NCBI GenBank assembly: GCA_035764505.1
Contig: DASTZC010000118.1
Location: forward strand, 1-42,527
DNA: 42,527 nucleotides
Reading direction: 5' to 3'
Source: Candidatus Polarisedimenticolia bacterium
GTDB taxonomy: Bacteria > Acidobacteriota > Polarisedimenticolia > Gp22-AA2 > AA152
Position numbers and translations under genes: made by a program
Notes under the pieces: model-generated
What the model saw: the letters and a program-made list of their open reading frames with translations, nothing else
The model's database searches: none
What the model was told of the DNA's origin: nothing
Shown: positions 31,466 through 39,560 of the stretch, piece after piece
Layout: every line of letters begins with the position of its first letter
Numbering within the stretch: the stretch's first letter is position 1

Positions 31466-31921
31466 TCAGGACCGCCGGTAGGTTCCCATCAGCGTCGCCT
31501 CGGCGCGGATGTGTCCGGCCATGGCTTGCTCCAGCGCCTCGCGGGCCGATCCTGCCGGCAGGTCCAGCTCGCAATCCAGGGCGTAGAGACGGAAGAAGTA
31601 ACGATGCGTTCCGGACGGCGGGCAGGGACCGCCGTAGCCGAGACGCCGGGAATCGTTGGAACCCTGGCGCATGCCGTCGGGGAGCTCGGGAAGACGCCGG
31701 ATCCCTTCGGCCAGCCGGCGCGCGCCGGCCGGGATGTTCCAGGCCAGCCAATGGACCCAGGTACCCGCGGGAGCATCAGGGTCGTCGCAGACGAGCGCGA
31801 AGGCAGCCGTGTCCTCCGGAGGATCGGACCAGATCAAGTCGGGGGAAGCGTCGGGGCCGTCGCAGGTGTGGACCGACGGGATCGCACCGCCCGCCTTGAA
31901 CGCCTTCGACTCCAGCTTCAT
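31466..31921 (-). CDS. YbhB/YbcL-type PEBP (Raf kinase inhibitor-like) protein
   Basis: This 151-residue cytoplasmic protein belongs to the phosphatidylethanolamine-binding family. Signatures are the strand IPSVHTCDGPDASPDLIWSD, the anion-site motif CDDPDAPAGTWVHWLAWNIP, the glycine loop RLGYGGPCPPSGTHRYFF, and LYALDCELDLPAGSAREAL. The DPDAP and GTHRY motifs, which form the phosphate-binding pocket, are intact. The length matches bacterial YbhB. The biochemical role of bacterial members is poorly defined. The next gene upstream, one base apart, encodes a Ser/Thr kinase; whether this protein modulates it, as PEBPs do to Raf, is a tempting but unproven idea. Confidence 0.93.
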   Translation of the reverse strand: MKLESKAFKAGGAIPSVHTCDGPDASPDLIWSDPPEDTAAFALVCDDPDAPAGTWVHWLAWNIPAGARRLAEGIRRLPELPDGMRQGSNDSRRLGYGGPCPPSGTHRYFFRLYALDCELDLPAGSAREALEQAMAGHIRAEATLMGTYRRS

Positions 31922-31922
31922 G

Positions 31923-33290
31923 TCAGCCCTTCTTTCCGGCGATGACCTTCTTGAGCCGTTCCTCGCGCACGAAGCGCACGCCGGGCGATGCCAGGACCTT
32001 GCGAAGCTCGTCCTCGGGAAGGTCCTCCCGCACCACCATCGTCATCGGGTCTCCATGATAGAGCCTCTCGTTGGCCGCGGTCAGCAGCGCGTTCAGCTTC
32101 AGGTAGGTCTTGGCCGTCGGATGATCGGCAATGATCGTGAACTGCCCCTTGTGCAGGGTGATCATGCGCACCTCCTTGACGAAGGAGGCCTTCTTGACGA
32201 ACTTGGTGGCCATCCGCTGCCCGCGGTTGCGGAACCGCCGCCAGAGGAACAATCCCACGATGGCGACCATCAGCAATCCGCCCCAGTTGGCGTCGCCCCC
32301 GGAGATCAGGGCGATGAGGATGCCGCCGACGACCGCGCCGCCGATCGCGGCCCAGATCATGCCGCGGGTCGTCATGCCCCCCAGCCAGCTCCTGACCCGG
32401 TCGAAAAGCGGCATGCCGCCGGTCACGCCCGATTCCACCTCGCGCTTGACGCGTTTGAGATCCGTCACCGTCTCGCGCAGGTCCTGGTAGCGATCTTCCG
32501 GCTTCTTCTGGAGGCAGCGATCGACCACTTTCTGGAGCGTGTAGGGGAGGTTCGCCTTCAGCGTGGTGATGGGCCGCGTCTGTTCGTAGGCGATGGCGTG
32601 CAGCGTGTCGAGCATGCTCGCCCCCTTGAAGGGGAGGACGCCGGAGGCCATCTCGTACAGGAGGATGCCGAAGGAGAAGACGTCGGAGCGCCGGTCCGCC
32701 GGAAGTCCCCGTGCCTGCTCGGGACTCATGTAATTGACCGTGCCGAGAATCATCCCTGCCTGGGTCCGGGTCACCGTCTCCATCCGGCTGGCTCCCGATT
32801 CGGAGGAGGTTCCCTCCGAGTCGAGCAGCTTCGCGAGCCCGAAATCCAGAATCTTCGGGTGTCCGTCGCGCGTCACCATGACGTTGTCCGACTTGATGTC
32901 GCGATGGATGATGCCTGCCTCGTGCGCCCGCGCCAGGCCGTCCGCCACCTGGATGCCGACCTCCAGCGCCGATCCCAGGTCGAGCTCCCCGCGCTCCACC
33001 AGCTTGCGCACCGTGGAGCCGTCGACGTACTCCATGGTGATGAAGGTGGTATCGTCCGATTCCTCGATGTCGTAGATCTGCGCGATGGCGGGATGGTTGA
33101 CGGCGGAGGCGGCCCTCGCCTCCTGGATGAAGCGGCGGCGGCGATCGGAGTCCTGCAGCACCTCGGGCTTCAGGACCTTGAGGGCGACGGGGCGGCCGAG
33201 CCGCGTGTCGCGTGCCCGATACACGACCCCCATGCCCCCCTTGCCCAGGAGCTCCTCGACCGTGTAATTCTTCAGCGTCTTGCCGATCAA
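31923..33290 (-). CDS. Membrane Ser/Thr protein kinase with short C-terminal domain
   Basis: The 455-residue Hanks-type kinase starts at a TTG (33290); the sequence MIGKTLKNYTVEELLGKGGMG matches the N-terminus of the other kinase at 18231, supporting this start. Glycine loop GKGGMG (16-21), Lys38 in VALKVL, catalytic loop HRDIKSDN, DFGLAK, and activation segment GTVNYMSPEQARG are intact. The Lys-Ser in HRDIKSDN instead of Lys-Pro is a minor variation. After the kinase (~275) come a linker and two hydrophobic helices at about 315-330 and 336-347 (WGGLLMVAIVGLFLW). The ~105-residue tail (KGQFTIIADHPTAKTYLKLN) has no propeller and is unknown. A PEBP-like protein follows one base later. Confidence 0.92.
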   Translation of the reverse strand: MIGKTLKNYTVEELLGKGGMGVVYRARDTRLGRPVALKVLKPEVLQDSDRRRRFIQEARAASAVNHPAIAQIYDIEESDDTTFITMEYVDGSTVRKLVERGELDLGSALEVGIQVADGLARAHEAGIIHRDIKSDNVMVTRDGHPKILDFGLAKLLDSEGTSSESGASRMETVTRTQAGMILGTVNYMSPEQARGLPADRRSDVFSFGILLYEMASGVLPFKGASMLDTLHAIAYEQTRPITTLKANLPYTLQKVVDRCLQKKPEDRYQDLRETVTDLKRVKREVESGVTGGMPLFDRVRSWLGGMTTRGMIWAAIGGAVVGGILIALISGGDANWGGLLMVAIVGLFLWRRFRNRGQRMATKFVKKASFVKEVRMITLHKGQFTIIADHPTAKTYLKLNALLTAANERLYHGDPMTMVVREDLPEDELRKVLASPGVRFVREERLKKVIAGKKG

Positions 33291-33500
33291 CGATCCCGCC
33301 CCCGCTTTCCGATCGTCACTACGGGCTGAGCCCCGAAACGGTTCATCATTCTATCGTCATGCCCCATTTCTCCGAAAGCGGAACTCCCTTGTCGCCCTCA
33401 GGACACGTCACCATCCCTCCAAGATGCGCTCGGCCGGAGGATTATTGCCGAAAGCATTCATCTTCGAGCATGTCTCGATTCATTGTCCCCGAAGCATCGC

Positions 33501-33530
33501 TTGCAAAAGCTTGGTGCCTTGGACGATACT
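33501..33530 (+). promoter_or_regulatory. Possible promoter upstream of mscL
   Basis: TTGCAA (33501-33506), an 18-base spacer and GATACT (33525-33530) lie 50 bases before the mscL start. The spacing is acceptable and each box is one or two bases off consensus. The 290-base gap between the divergent kinase and mscL holds no other gene that I can support. Confidence 0.3.
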
Positions 33531-33580
33531 CCGACACCAAAATCCAGGACGGGCAGGCAGACCATTCACTGGAGACGGCC

Positions 33581-33994
33581 GTGAAAGGATTCAAGGAGTT
33601 CCTGCTCCAGACCAATGCCCTCGCGCTCGCGATCGGCGTCATCATCGGCGGCGCGGCCGGCAAAGTGGTCACCTCGCTGGTCAATGACATTCTGATGCCC
33701 CCCCTCGGGCTCCTCCTGGGCAACGTCGACTTCAGCAACCTGTTCATCAGTCTGGGCGCCACGCATTACGACACTCTGGCCCAGGCGCAGGCCGCCGGCG
33801 CCCCGACCTTGCGCTACGGCGTCTTCCTCAACACGGTCATCGACTTCGTCATCGTGGCCTTTTGCATCTACGTCATCAGCAAGGCCCTTCTCAAGCCCGC
33901 TCCCGCCGGCCCGGCGATGAAGGAGTGCCCGCAGTGCGGCGAGATGGTGATCGCCAAGGCCAAGAAGTGCAAGTTCTGCACGAGTCCCATCTAG
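33581..33994 (+). CDS. mscL: MscL large-conductance mechanosensitive channel with C-terminal zinc ribbon
   Basis: This 137-residue inner-membrane channel opens under high membrane tension to release solutes in osmotic downshock. It starts at GTG 33581 with GGAG six bases upstream, which places KGFKEFLLQTNALALAIGVI at the N-terminus, as in other MscL. The first pore helix continues through GGAAGKVVTSLVNDILMPPL. The periplasmic loop is ~45-75, and the second helix is FLNTVIDFVIVAFCIYVIS. Instead of the usual helical bundle, the C-terminus is a zinc ribbon with Cys116, Cys119, Cys130 and Cys133 (CPQCG, then CKFC). This variant occurs in some other phyla. The frame is open upstream to 33212, but the 123 extra codons overlap the divergent kinase gene and are not expected. 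It is followed after 52 bases by the DUF481 gene. Confidence 0.94.
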   Translation: MKGFKEFLLQTNALALAIGVIIGGAAGKVVTSLVNDILMPPLGLLLGNVDFSNLFISLGATHYDTLAQAQAAGAPTLRYGVFLNTVIDFVIVAFCIYVISKALLKPAPAGPAMKECPQCGEMVIAKAKKCKFCTSPI

Positions 33995-34046
33995 TTCCAG
34001 ATCACCGGCGGGAGCCCCGGCCCGCGCCCCGAGAGGAGGATATCCG

Positions 34047-34922
34047 TTGGACCGCTTCCGGACGCTTCGATTCTTCGCCGGTTCCGCCACGGCGCTGCTC
34101 CTTTCCTTTGCCTGTCTCTCTGCCGAGGACAAGCCGGCCGAGCCGCCGAAGCTGGGCTGGGGAGACGTGGGGGAGCTCGCGTACGTCGCGACCTCGGGGA
34201 ACTCCGAGGTCAACACCCTCGGCTTCAAGAACCTGCTGAGCCGCCGCTGGGAGAACGCGCTCCTCGAGATCAACGCGGGCGGCATCCGCTCCCGCTCCAC
34301 CGTCACCACTCACACCGTCTCCTCGGCCGGCCCTCCGGTGGACATCGCCGAAGACTCCGATTCGAGCCTCACCGCCGAAGCCTACTACGCCAACGGGAAA
34401 TACAGTCGGGACATCACCAAGACCTTTTTCTGGTACGGCTTCGCCGGCTGGGAGCGCAACCGCTTCTCCGGGATCGAGAACCGGACCACGGTGGCGGGCG
34501 GCGTCGGGAACATCTGGAAGGACACCGATCGCGTCAGGTTCCGCACCGATTACGCGCTGAGCTACGTCGATGAGGAGGATGTCGCCGAGCCTCCCGACTT
34601 CGACGGGACCTACGTCGCGGCTCGCCTTAGCTCGACCTACCAGCAGAAGTTCGGCGAGGTCACGACCTACGGCAACGACTTCATGATCGAGGACGACCTG
34701 AACGACACCACCAACTGGCGGGGCGACATGACCAACTGGGTCGCGGTCGCCATGTCGGCGCGCTTCTCCCTGAAGGCCAGCCTGCGATGGCTGTACGATC
34801 ACGAGCCGGCGCAGGCGGCGGCCTCCGACCCGCTCGGGCTGCTTCCGCCCGGCGAGGTGGCTTTCTTCGAGCTCGACAAGCTGGACACCATTTTCACCAC
34901 ATCGCTCGTCGTCAAATTCTGA
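34047..34922 (+). CDS. DUF481 outer-membrane beta-barrel protein (YdiY-like)
   Basis: The 291-residue protein starts at a TTG at 34047 with AGGAGG seven bases before. A signal peptide is at 1-26 (RFFAGSATALLLSFACLSAE). The rest alternates polar and hydrophobic residues in short beta strands, with the DUF481 motif ELAYVATSGNSEVNTLGF, then FGEVTTYGNDFMIEDDLNDT and SARFSLKASLRWLYDHEPAQ. The last residue of the chain is Phe (SLVVKF), the standard outer-membrane protein sorting signal. In E. coli the family member YdiY is called salt-inducible. It sits between mscL and ompA on the same strand, consistent with an osmotic or envelope role. Actual function is unknown. Confidence 0.9.
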   Translation: MDRFRTLRFFAGSATALLLSFACLSAEDKPAEPPKLGWGDVGELAYVATSGNSEVNTLGFKNLLSRRWENALLEINAGGIRSRSTVTTHTVSSAGPPVDIAEDSDSSLTAEAYYANGKYSRDITKTFFWYGFAGWERNRFSGIENRTTVAGGVGNIWKDTDRVRFRTDYALSYVDEEDVAEPPDFDGTYVAARLSSTYQQKFGEVTTYGNDFMIEDDLNDTTNWRGDMTNWVAVAMSARFSLKASLRWLYDHEPAQAAASDPLGLLPPGEVAFFELDKLDTIFTTSLVVKF

Positions 34923-34963
34923 GGGTCCCGGGGCGCATTCAACACTCGAGGAGGATCCTGCCC

Positions 34964-36304
34964 ATGACGAAAAAAGCTTTGCTGCTGATGGCGGCGCTGG
35001 CGCTGATCGCCACGCCCGCCGCGGCGGAGCGCGGACAGAAGGGGGACTGGGAGCTGGGAGGGTACGGCGGAATCGGCTTTCCCGATACCTATGAGCCAGA
35101 CTCCGGCACCGAGCTGAACCCGCAGGACGGCTGGCTGTATGGAGCGCGCTTCGGCTATTTCATCACCAACACCTGGAGCGCCGAAGGATCGATCCAGACG
35201 TTCAACACCAAGACCGACTATCCCGCTTCGGCCGGGCTGAGCAACGACGATATCGGCATCGATTCGTACCGGATCAACGCGCTTTACAACTTCCGCCCGG
35301 GGCAGGCGTTCCGCTGGTTCCTGACCGGCGGCCTGGGCCGCGAGAAGACGAGCGGCAACGCCCTCTCCAGCAGCGACATGGGGATCAATGCGGGCGGCGG
35401 CGCGCGCTGGTATTTCGGCAAATACTTCGGGCTGCGGTTGGACGGCAAGGTCGTCAGAATCAACTACGACGACGTCCCGGCGCAGCACAATCTCGAAGCG
35501 ACGGTCGGCGTCTTGTGGTCCTTCGGGGGCGAGCCTGCCGGGCCGCCGCCCGATGCCGACGGCGACGGCGTTCCGGACAAGAAGGACAAGTGCCCCAACA
35601 CGGCGGCCGGCGCCCGCGTCGATGAGAAGGGCTGCCCGATCGACACCGACGGCGACGGCGTTCCCGACGGGATCGACGCTTGTCCAAACTCCCCGAAGGA
35701 CAGCAAGGTGGATGCGACCGGTTGCCCGCCTGACGCCGACAAGGATGGCGTGACCGACGACAAGGACGCCTGTCCCAACACGCCGCAGGGCACTCCAGTG
35801 GACGAGAAGGGCTGCCCGCGCGATTCCGACGGCGACGGCGTCACCGACGACAAGGACCGCTGCCCCAACACGCCGGCCGGGACCGAGGTCGATGCCAACG
35901 GCTGTCCGAAGCCGGAGCCGCCTCCGCCGCCTCCTGCCGAGCCTCCTGCGGAGGTCGCCCGCGTCTTCAACGGCGTGCTGGAAGGGGTGAACTTCGCCAC
36001 CGGCAGCGCCAACCTGACCGCCAATTCCAAGACCATCCTGGACAGCGTCGCCAAGACGCTGCAGGAGTGGCCCGAAGTGAAGGTCGAGATCCAGGGACAT
36101 ACCGACTCGCAGGCCAACGACGACTTCAACATGAAGCTGTCGCAGGCGCGCGCCGAATCGGTGAAGAAGTACCTGGTCTCGAAAGGAGTGGACGCTTCGC
36201 GGCTGACGACGCAGGGTTACGGCGAGACGAAACCGATCGCCGACAATGCCACGGCCGAGGGGCGGGCCAAGAACCGCCGCGTGGAGCTGCACCAGATCAA
36301 GTAA
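34964..36304 (+). CDS. OmpA-family outer-membrane protein with thrombospondin-type-3 repeats
   Basis: The 446-residue protein starts at ATG 34964 after GAGGAGG. It has a signal peptide (LLLMAALALIATPAAA) at 1-22. An eight-strand barrel at ~28-190 ends in VGVLWSFGG. A calcium-binding-type repeat region at ~199-312 has four copies of D-x-D-G-D-G-V-x-D, each with a paired Cys (DKCPNTAAG, DACPNSPK, DACPNTPQG, DRCPNTPAG) and a second Cys (KGCP, TGCP, NGCP). After a Pro-rich hinge, a peptidoglycan-binding OmpA domain at ~340-446 contains VNFATGSANL, IQGHTDSQ and the binding Arg in KNRRVEL. It links outer membrane and cell wall. It closes the mscL-DUF481-ompA set, before a strong terminator. Confidence 0.95.
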   Translation: MTKKALLLMAALALIATPAAAERGQKGDWELGGYGGIGFPDTYEPDSGTELNPQDGWLYGARFGYFITNTWSAEGSIQTFNTKTDYPASAGLSNDDIGIDSYRINALYNFRPGQAFRWFLTGGLGREKTSGNALSSSDMGINAGGGARWYFGKYFGLRLDGKVVRINYDDVPAQHNLEATVGVLWSFGGEPAGPPPDADGDGVPDKKDKCPNTAAGARVDEKGCPIDTDGDGVPDGIDACPNSPKDSKVDATGCPPDADKDGVTDDKDACPNTPQGTPVDEKGCPRDSDGDGVTDDKDRCPNTPAGTEVDANGCPKPEPPPPPPAEPPAEVARVFNGVLEGVNFATGSANLTANSKTILDSVAKTLQEWPEVKVEIQGHTDSQANDDFNMKLSQARAESVKKYLVSKGVDASRLTTQGYGETKPIADNATAEGRAKNRRVELHQIK

Positions 36305-36327
36305 GCGGGCAAGCGAGGGATCCTGGA

Positions 36328-36362
36328 GGCGCCCCGGGGGAGACTCCGGGGCGCCTTTTTTT
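36328..36362 (+). terminator. Rho-independent terminator after ompA
   Basis: GGCGCCCCGG (36328-36337) pairs perfectly with CCGGGGCGCC (36346-36355) across an eight-base loop, and seven T's follow immediately (36356-36362). This is a textbook intrinsic terminator, 23 bases after the ompA stop codon. Confidence 0.9.
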
Positions 36363-36396
36363 GCTTTGGGTTAAGATTCGTCGCACCGGAGGATAG

Positions 36397-38835
36397 ATGA
36401 AAGACTTCGAAGGACTGGGAGTCTTCTACCTGGGCCGCCTCCTGGACTCGGCCGGCGCGCCGACCTCCGAGGCGCTTCTCTACGACTCGCGGGATCTGAC
36501 CACCCACGCCGTCTGCATCGGCATGACCGGCAGCGGCAAGACCGGATTGTGCCTGTCGCTTCTCGAAGAAGCCGCGCTCGACGGCGTCCCCGCCATCGCC
36601 ATCGACCCCAAAGGCGACCTGGGCAACCTGCTGCTCGCTTTCCCCGATCTGTCCCCCGCCGATTTCCGCCCCTGGATCGACGAGGGAGAGGCGGCGCGCT
36701 CCGGGATTCCACCCGAGGAGCTGGCGAGCAAGACCGCCGAGACCTGGAAGAAGGGGCTCGCCGCGTGGGGCGAGGATGGCGAAAGGATTCGCCGTCTGCG
36801 CGAAGCGGCCGATTTCACAATCTATACGCCGGGAAGCACCGCCGGCCTGCCCGTGAGCGTCCTCGACTCCTTCCGCCCCCCTTCCGAATCCGGCGACTCC
36901 GACGCGCTCCAGGAGAAGATCACCGCGACCGCCTCGGGGCTCCTGTCGCTCCTGGGATTGGAGGCCGATCCGGTGAAGAGCCGCGAGACGATCCTCCTCT
37001 CCACGATCCTGAAGAATTCCTGGAGCCGCGGCGCCAGCCTGGATCTGGCCGGCCTGATCCGGCAGGTCCAGGATCCCCCGTTCGACAGCCTGGGGGTGAT
37101 GTCGGTCGAGTCGTTCTATCCCGCGAAGGAGCGCCGCGAGCTGTCGCTGGCCCTCAACGGGCTGCTGGCTTCTCCCGGGTTCTCGGCATGGTTGGAGGGC
37201 GAGCCGCTGGACGTCGGCCGCCTCCTGCACACCGCCGCCGGAAAGCCGCGCGTCAGCATCTTTTCGATCGCCCATCTCTCGGACGCCGAGCGGATGTTCT
37301 TCGTGACGCTGCTGCTGAACGAGGTGATCGCCTGGATGCGCCGGCAGAGCGGGACTTCCAGCTTGCGGGCCATCCTCTATATGGACGAGATCTTCGGCTT
37401 CTTCCCGCCGACCGCGAACCCGAGCTCGAAGTTGCCGCTGCTGACGTTGATGAAGCAGGCGCGCGCCTTCGGCCTGGGGGTGGTCCTGGCGACGCAGAAC
37501 CCAGTGGACCTCGACTACAAGGGGCTGTCCAACGCCGGCACCTGGATCCTGGGGCGCCTGCAGGCGGAGCGCGACAAGGCCCGGGTGCTCGAAGGGCTCG
37601 AGGGGGCGTCGGCCGCCGCCGGCGCGGCCTTCGACCGCTCCAGGATGGAGGCTACGCTCGCCGGCCTGAAAAGCCGTATTTTCCTCCTGAACAACGTGCA
37701 CGACGATCGCCCGGTCCTCTTCGAGAGCCGCTGGTGCATGTCCTACCTGCGCGGCCCGCTCACCCGCGGGCAGATCCAGACGCTGATGGCGCCGCGCAAG
37801 ACGAAGACAACGGAAGCAGACGAAGTGCCGGGTCCCGGCAAGTCGGCGCCAGCCCAGGAAGCCTCTCCTCCAGGCGGGCCCGCGGCTTTCGCCGAGAGGG
37901 CTCTGTTGCCGGCCGGCATCAAAGAAGTCTTCCTCAGACTTCGTGTCCAGGCTTCCCCCGGAACACGGTTGGTGTATCGGCCCGCGCTTCTGGGGTCTGC
38001 CCGGCTGCACTTCACACAGGTGAAGCCACGCCTGGATATGTGGCAGGAAGCCTGGCTCCTCGCCGATCTGAAGGGTGGTGCGGAAGACATCTGGAACGAG
38101 GCCCGATCCCTCGAAGGCGAGCCCGCTCTCGACGAGTCCCCCGCCGCCGGCGCTTCGTTCGACCCGCTTCCGGAGCCGGCCGGAAAATCCAAGAGCTACC
38201 AGGATTGGAAATTGTCACTCGTCGACGCGCTCTACCGGAGGCGGATCCTGACGATCTTCTCGAGCTCCCGGCCGGCGGATGTCTCGCGCTTGGGAGAGAC
38301 CGAAGGGGATTTCCGCACCCGCCTCGGCATGGCGCTGCGCGAAAAGCGCGATCAGGAAGTGGAGGCGCTGCGTCAGCGGCATGCGGCGAAGCTCGCGGTC
38401 CTCCAGGATCGGATCCGCCGCGCCGAGCAGCGCGTCTCCGTCCAGCAATCGCAATACGACGCGCAGAAAGTGCAGACGGCGATCTCCGCCGGCGCGACCA
38501 TTCTCGGGGCACTGTTCGGCAGGAAGACCTTCAGCGCAGGGGGCCTCGGGAAAGCCACGACGACTGCCCGCGGCGTGGGACGCGCCGCGCGCGAGCGGGA
38601 AGACGTCGGCCGGGCCGAGGAGAGCCTGGAGGATCTCCGGCAGCAGCTCGCCGATCTCCAGGCTAAGGTCGAATCGGAAGCCGAGGCTCTGCGGTCGGGA
38701 TCGGAAGCCGCTTCCCTGCCCCTGGAGAAGGTGGAGCTCCATCCCAGGAAGGGCGACATCCAGCCCCGCGACGTCCTGCTCGTCTGGACCCCCTGGGAAA
38801 TCGGCCCCACCGGCGAGATGACGCCAAGATTCTGA
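36397..38835 (+). CDS. HerA/FtsK-superfamily ATPase (DUF87/DUF853-like)
   Basis: This 812-residue cytoplasmic protein starts at ATG 36397 after GGAGG. The HerA-type ATPase spans ~25-480: Walker A GMTGSGKT (42-49, Lys48), IDPKGDLGNLLLAF, Walker B ILYMDEIFGF (Asp330, Glu331), the sensor-like LATQNPVDLDYKGLSNAGTW, and LGRLQAERDKARVLEGLEG. The rest (about 480-812) is an extension seen in long single-chain members. It includes LVDALYRRRILTIFSSSR and long charged helices with coiled-coil character (~640-690 and 720-770), separated by a Gly-rich stretch (TISAGATILGALFG). HerA normally works with the NurA nuclease at DNA ends; none is visible here, so it may act alone. Role in DNA movement is by family only. 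It is the first gene after the ompA terminator. Confidence 0.85.
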   Translation: MKDFEGLGVFYLGRLLDSAGAPTSEALLYDSRDLTTHAVCIGMTGSGKTGLCLSLLEEAALDGVPAIAIDPKGDLGNLLLAFPDLSPADFRPWIDEGEAARSGIPPEELASKTAETWKKGLAAWGEDGERIRRLREAADFTIYTPGSTAGLPVSVLDSFRPPSESGDSDALQEKITATASGLLSLLGLEADPVKSRETILLSTILKNSWSRGASLDLAGLIRQVQDPPFDSLGVMSVESFYPAKERRELSLALNGLLASPGFSAWLEGEPLDVGRLLHTAAGKPRVSIFSIAHLSDAERMFFVTLLLNEVIAWMRRQSGTSSLRAILYMDEIFGFFPPTANPSSKLPLLTLMKQARAFGLGVVLATQNPVDLDYKGLSNAGTWILGRLQAERDKARVLEGLEGASAAAGAAFDRSRMEATLAGLKSRIFLLNNVHDDRPVLFESRWCMSYLRGPLTRGQIQTLMAPRKTKTTEADEVPGPGKSAPAQEASPPGGPAAFAERALLPAGIKEVFLRLRVQASPGTRLVYRPALLGSARLHFTQVKPRLDMWQEAWLLADLKGGAEDIWNEARSLEGEPALDESPAAGASFDPLPEPAGKSKSYQDWKLSLVDALYRRRILTIFSSSRPADVSRLGETEGDFRTRLGMALREKRDQEVEALRQRHAAKLAVLQDRIRRAEQRVSVQQSQYDAQKVQTAISAGATILGALFGRKTFSAGGLGKATTTARGVGRAAREREDVGRAEESLEDLRQQLADLQAKVESEAEALRSGSEAASLPLEKVELHPRKGDIQPRDVLLVWTPWEIGPTGEMTPRF

Positions 38836-38872
38836 GCCGGTCTGCCCCGGCATCTCGAACGCTCGAGCCGTC

Positions 38873-39532
38873 ATGTTGATTCGCATCATCCAGGGGATCG
38901 ATGGGGTGCGCGCCGCCCAGGGTGTTGTGGTGGTGATCGACGTCATGCGCGCCTTCACCACGGCCGCGTACGCGTTCGACGCCGGCCTCGCCGACATCGA
39001 GCTGGTATCGACGGCGGAGGAAGCCTTCGCCTCCGATGGCTTCCGCATGGGGGAAATCGGTGGCCGGCTGATCCCGGGCTTCGACCACAACAATTCACCG
39101 AGTCGGCTGATCGGACGAAAACTTGCCGGCCGCGGGATCCTGCGAACCGGCTCCGGAACTCAATGCGTGGTCGCCGCGAAGCAGGCCGGCGAAATCTGGC
39201 TGGGAAGCCTGGTGGTGGCTTCCGCAACCGCCCGGGCGATCAAGGACCGTGACGCGGTGACCCTCGTGGCCTCGGGCGCGCCCAACGAAGGTGAGGAAGA
39301 CCTGGCGTGTGCCGAGTGGCTGGCTTCCCTTCTGGATGGAAGGCCCTGTCGCAAGGACGACGTCATCGCCGTCGTGAGAGGGAGTCGCGCCGCGGCGAAG
39401 CACCGACCCCGCGAGTCGGACTGGCCCCTGGAGGATCTGGACTGCGCCACGTCGTTCGATGCCTTTGACTTCGCCATGAAAGTCGAGCGGCAAGCCGGCC
39501 GGACCATCGCGAAACGCGTGATTCCGCCCTGA
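38873..39532 (+). CDS. ComB-like 2-phosphosulfolactate phosphatase family protein
   Basis: The 219-residue cytoplasmic protein matches the ComB fold. Signatures: VVVVIDVMRAFTTAAYAFDA (the DxxRAxTT metal and phosphate site), MGEIGGRLIPGFDHNNSP, ILRTGSGTQCVVAA and LVASGAPNEGEEDLACAEWL. In coenzyme M biosynthesis ComB releases phosphate from 2-phosphosulfolactate. A bacterium without other coenzyme M genes in view may use the family for sulfolactate or another substrate, so the specific reaction is uncertain. It follows the HerA-like gene after 37 bases and precedes a CPBP-type protease gene by 28 bases. Confidence 0.88.
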   Translation: MLIRIIQGIDGVRAAQGVVVVIDVMRAFTTAAYAFDAGLADIELVSTAEEAFASDGFRMGEIGGRLIPGFDHNNSPSRLIGRKLAGRGILRTGSGTQCVVAAKQAGEIWLGSLVVASATARAIKDRDAVTLVASGAPNEGEEDLACAEWLASLLDGRPCRKDDVIAVVRGSRAAAKHRPRESDWPLEDLDCATSFDAFDFAMKVERQAGRTIAKRVIPP

Positions 39533-39560
39533 TGGAGCTGAGGCGCGCGGGGATGAGCTC

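Noticed and set aside
33212-33580. Upstream in-frame extension of mscL by 123 codons.
   Set aside because: It overlaps the divergent kinase gene and adds sequence without similarity to MscL; the GTG at 33581 has a proper ribosome site.
35557-35910. The tandem D-x-D-G-D-G repeats in ompA as a DNA-level repeat or CRISPR-like array.
   Set aside because: The periodicity comes from coding thrombospondin-type-3 repeats; the unit copies differ at many bases and keep the reading frame.
36549-38666. 705-residue plus-strand frame inside the HerA-like gene, and the 597-residue minus frame at 36217-38010.
   Set aside because: Both are shadows of the real ATPase, low in hydrophobic core patterns and full of Arg/Pro/Gly runs.
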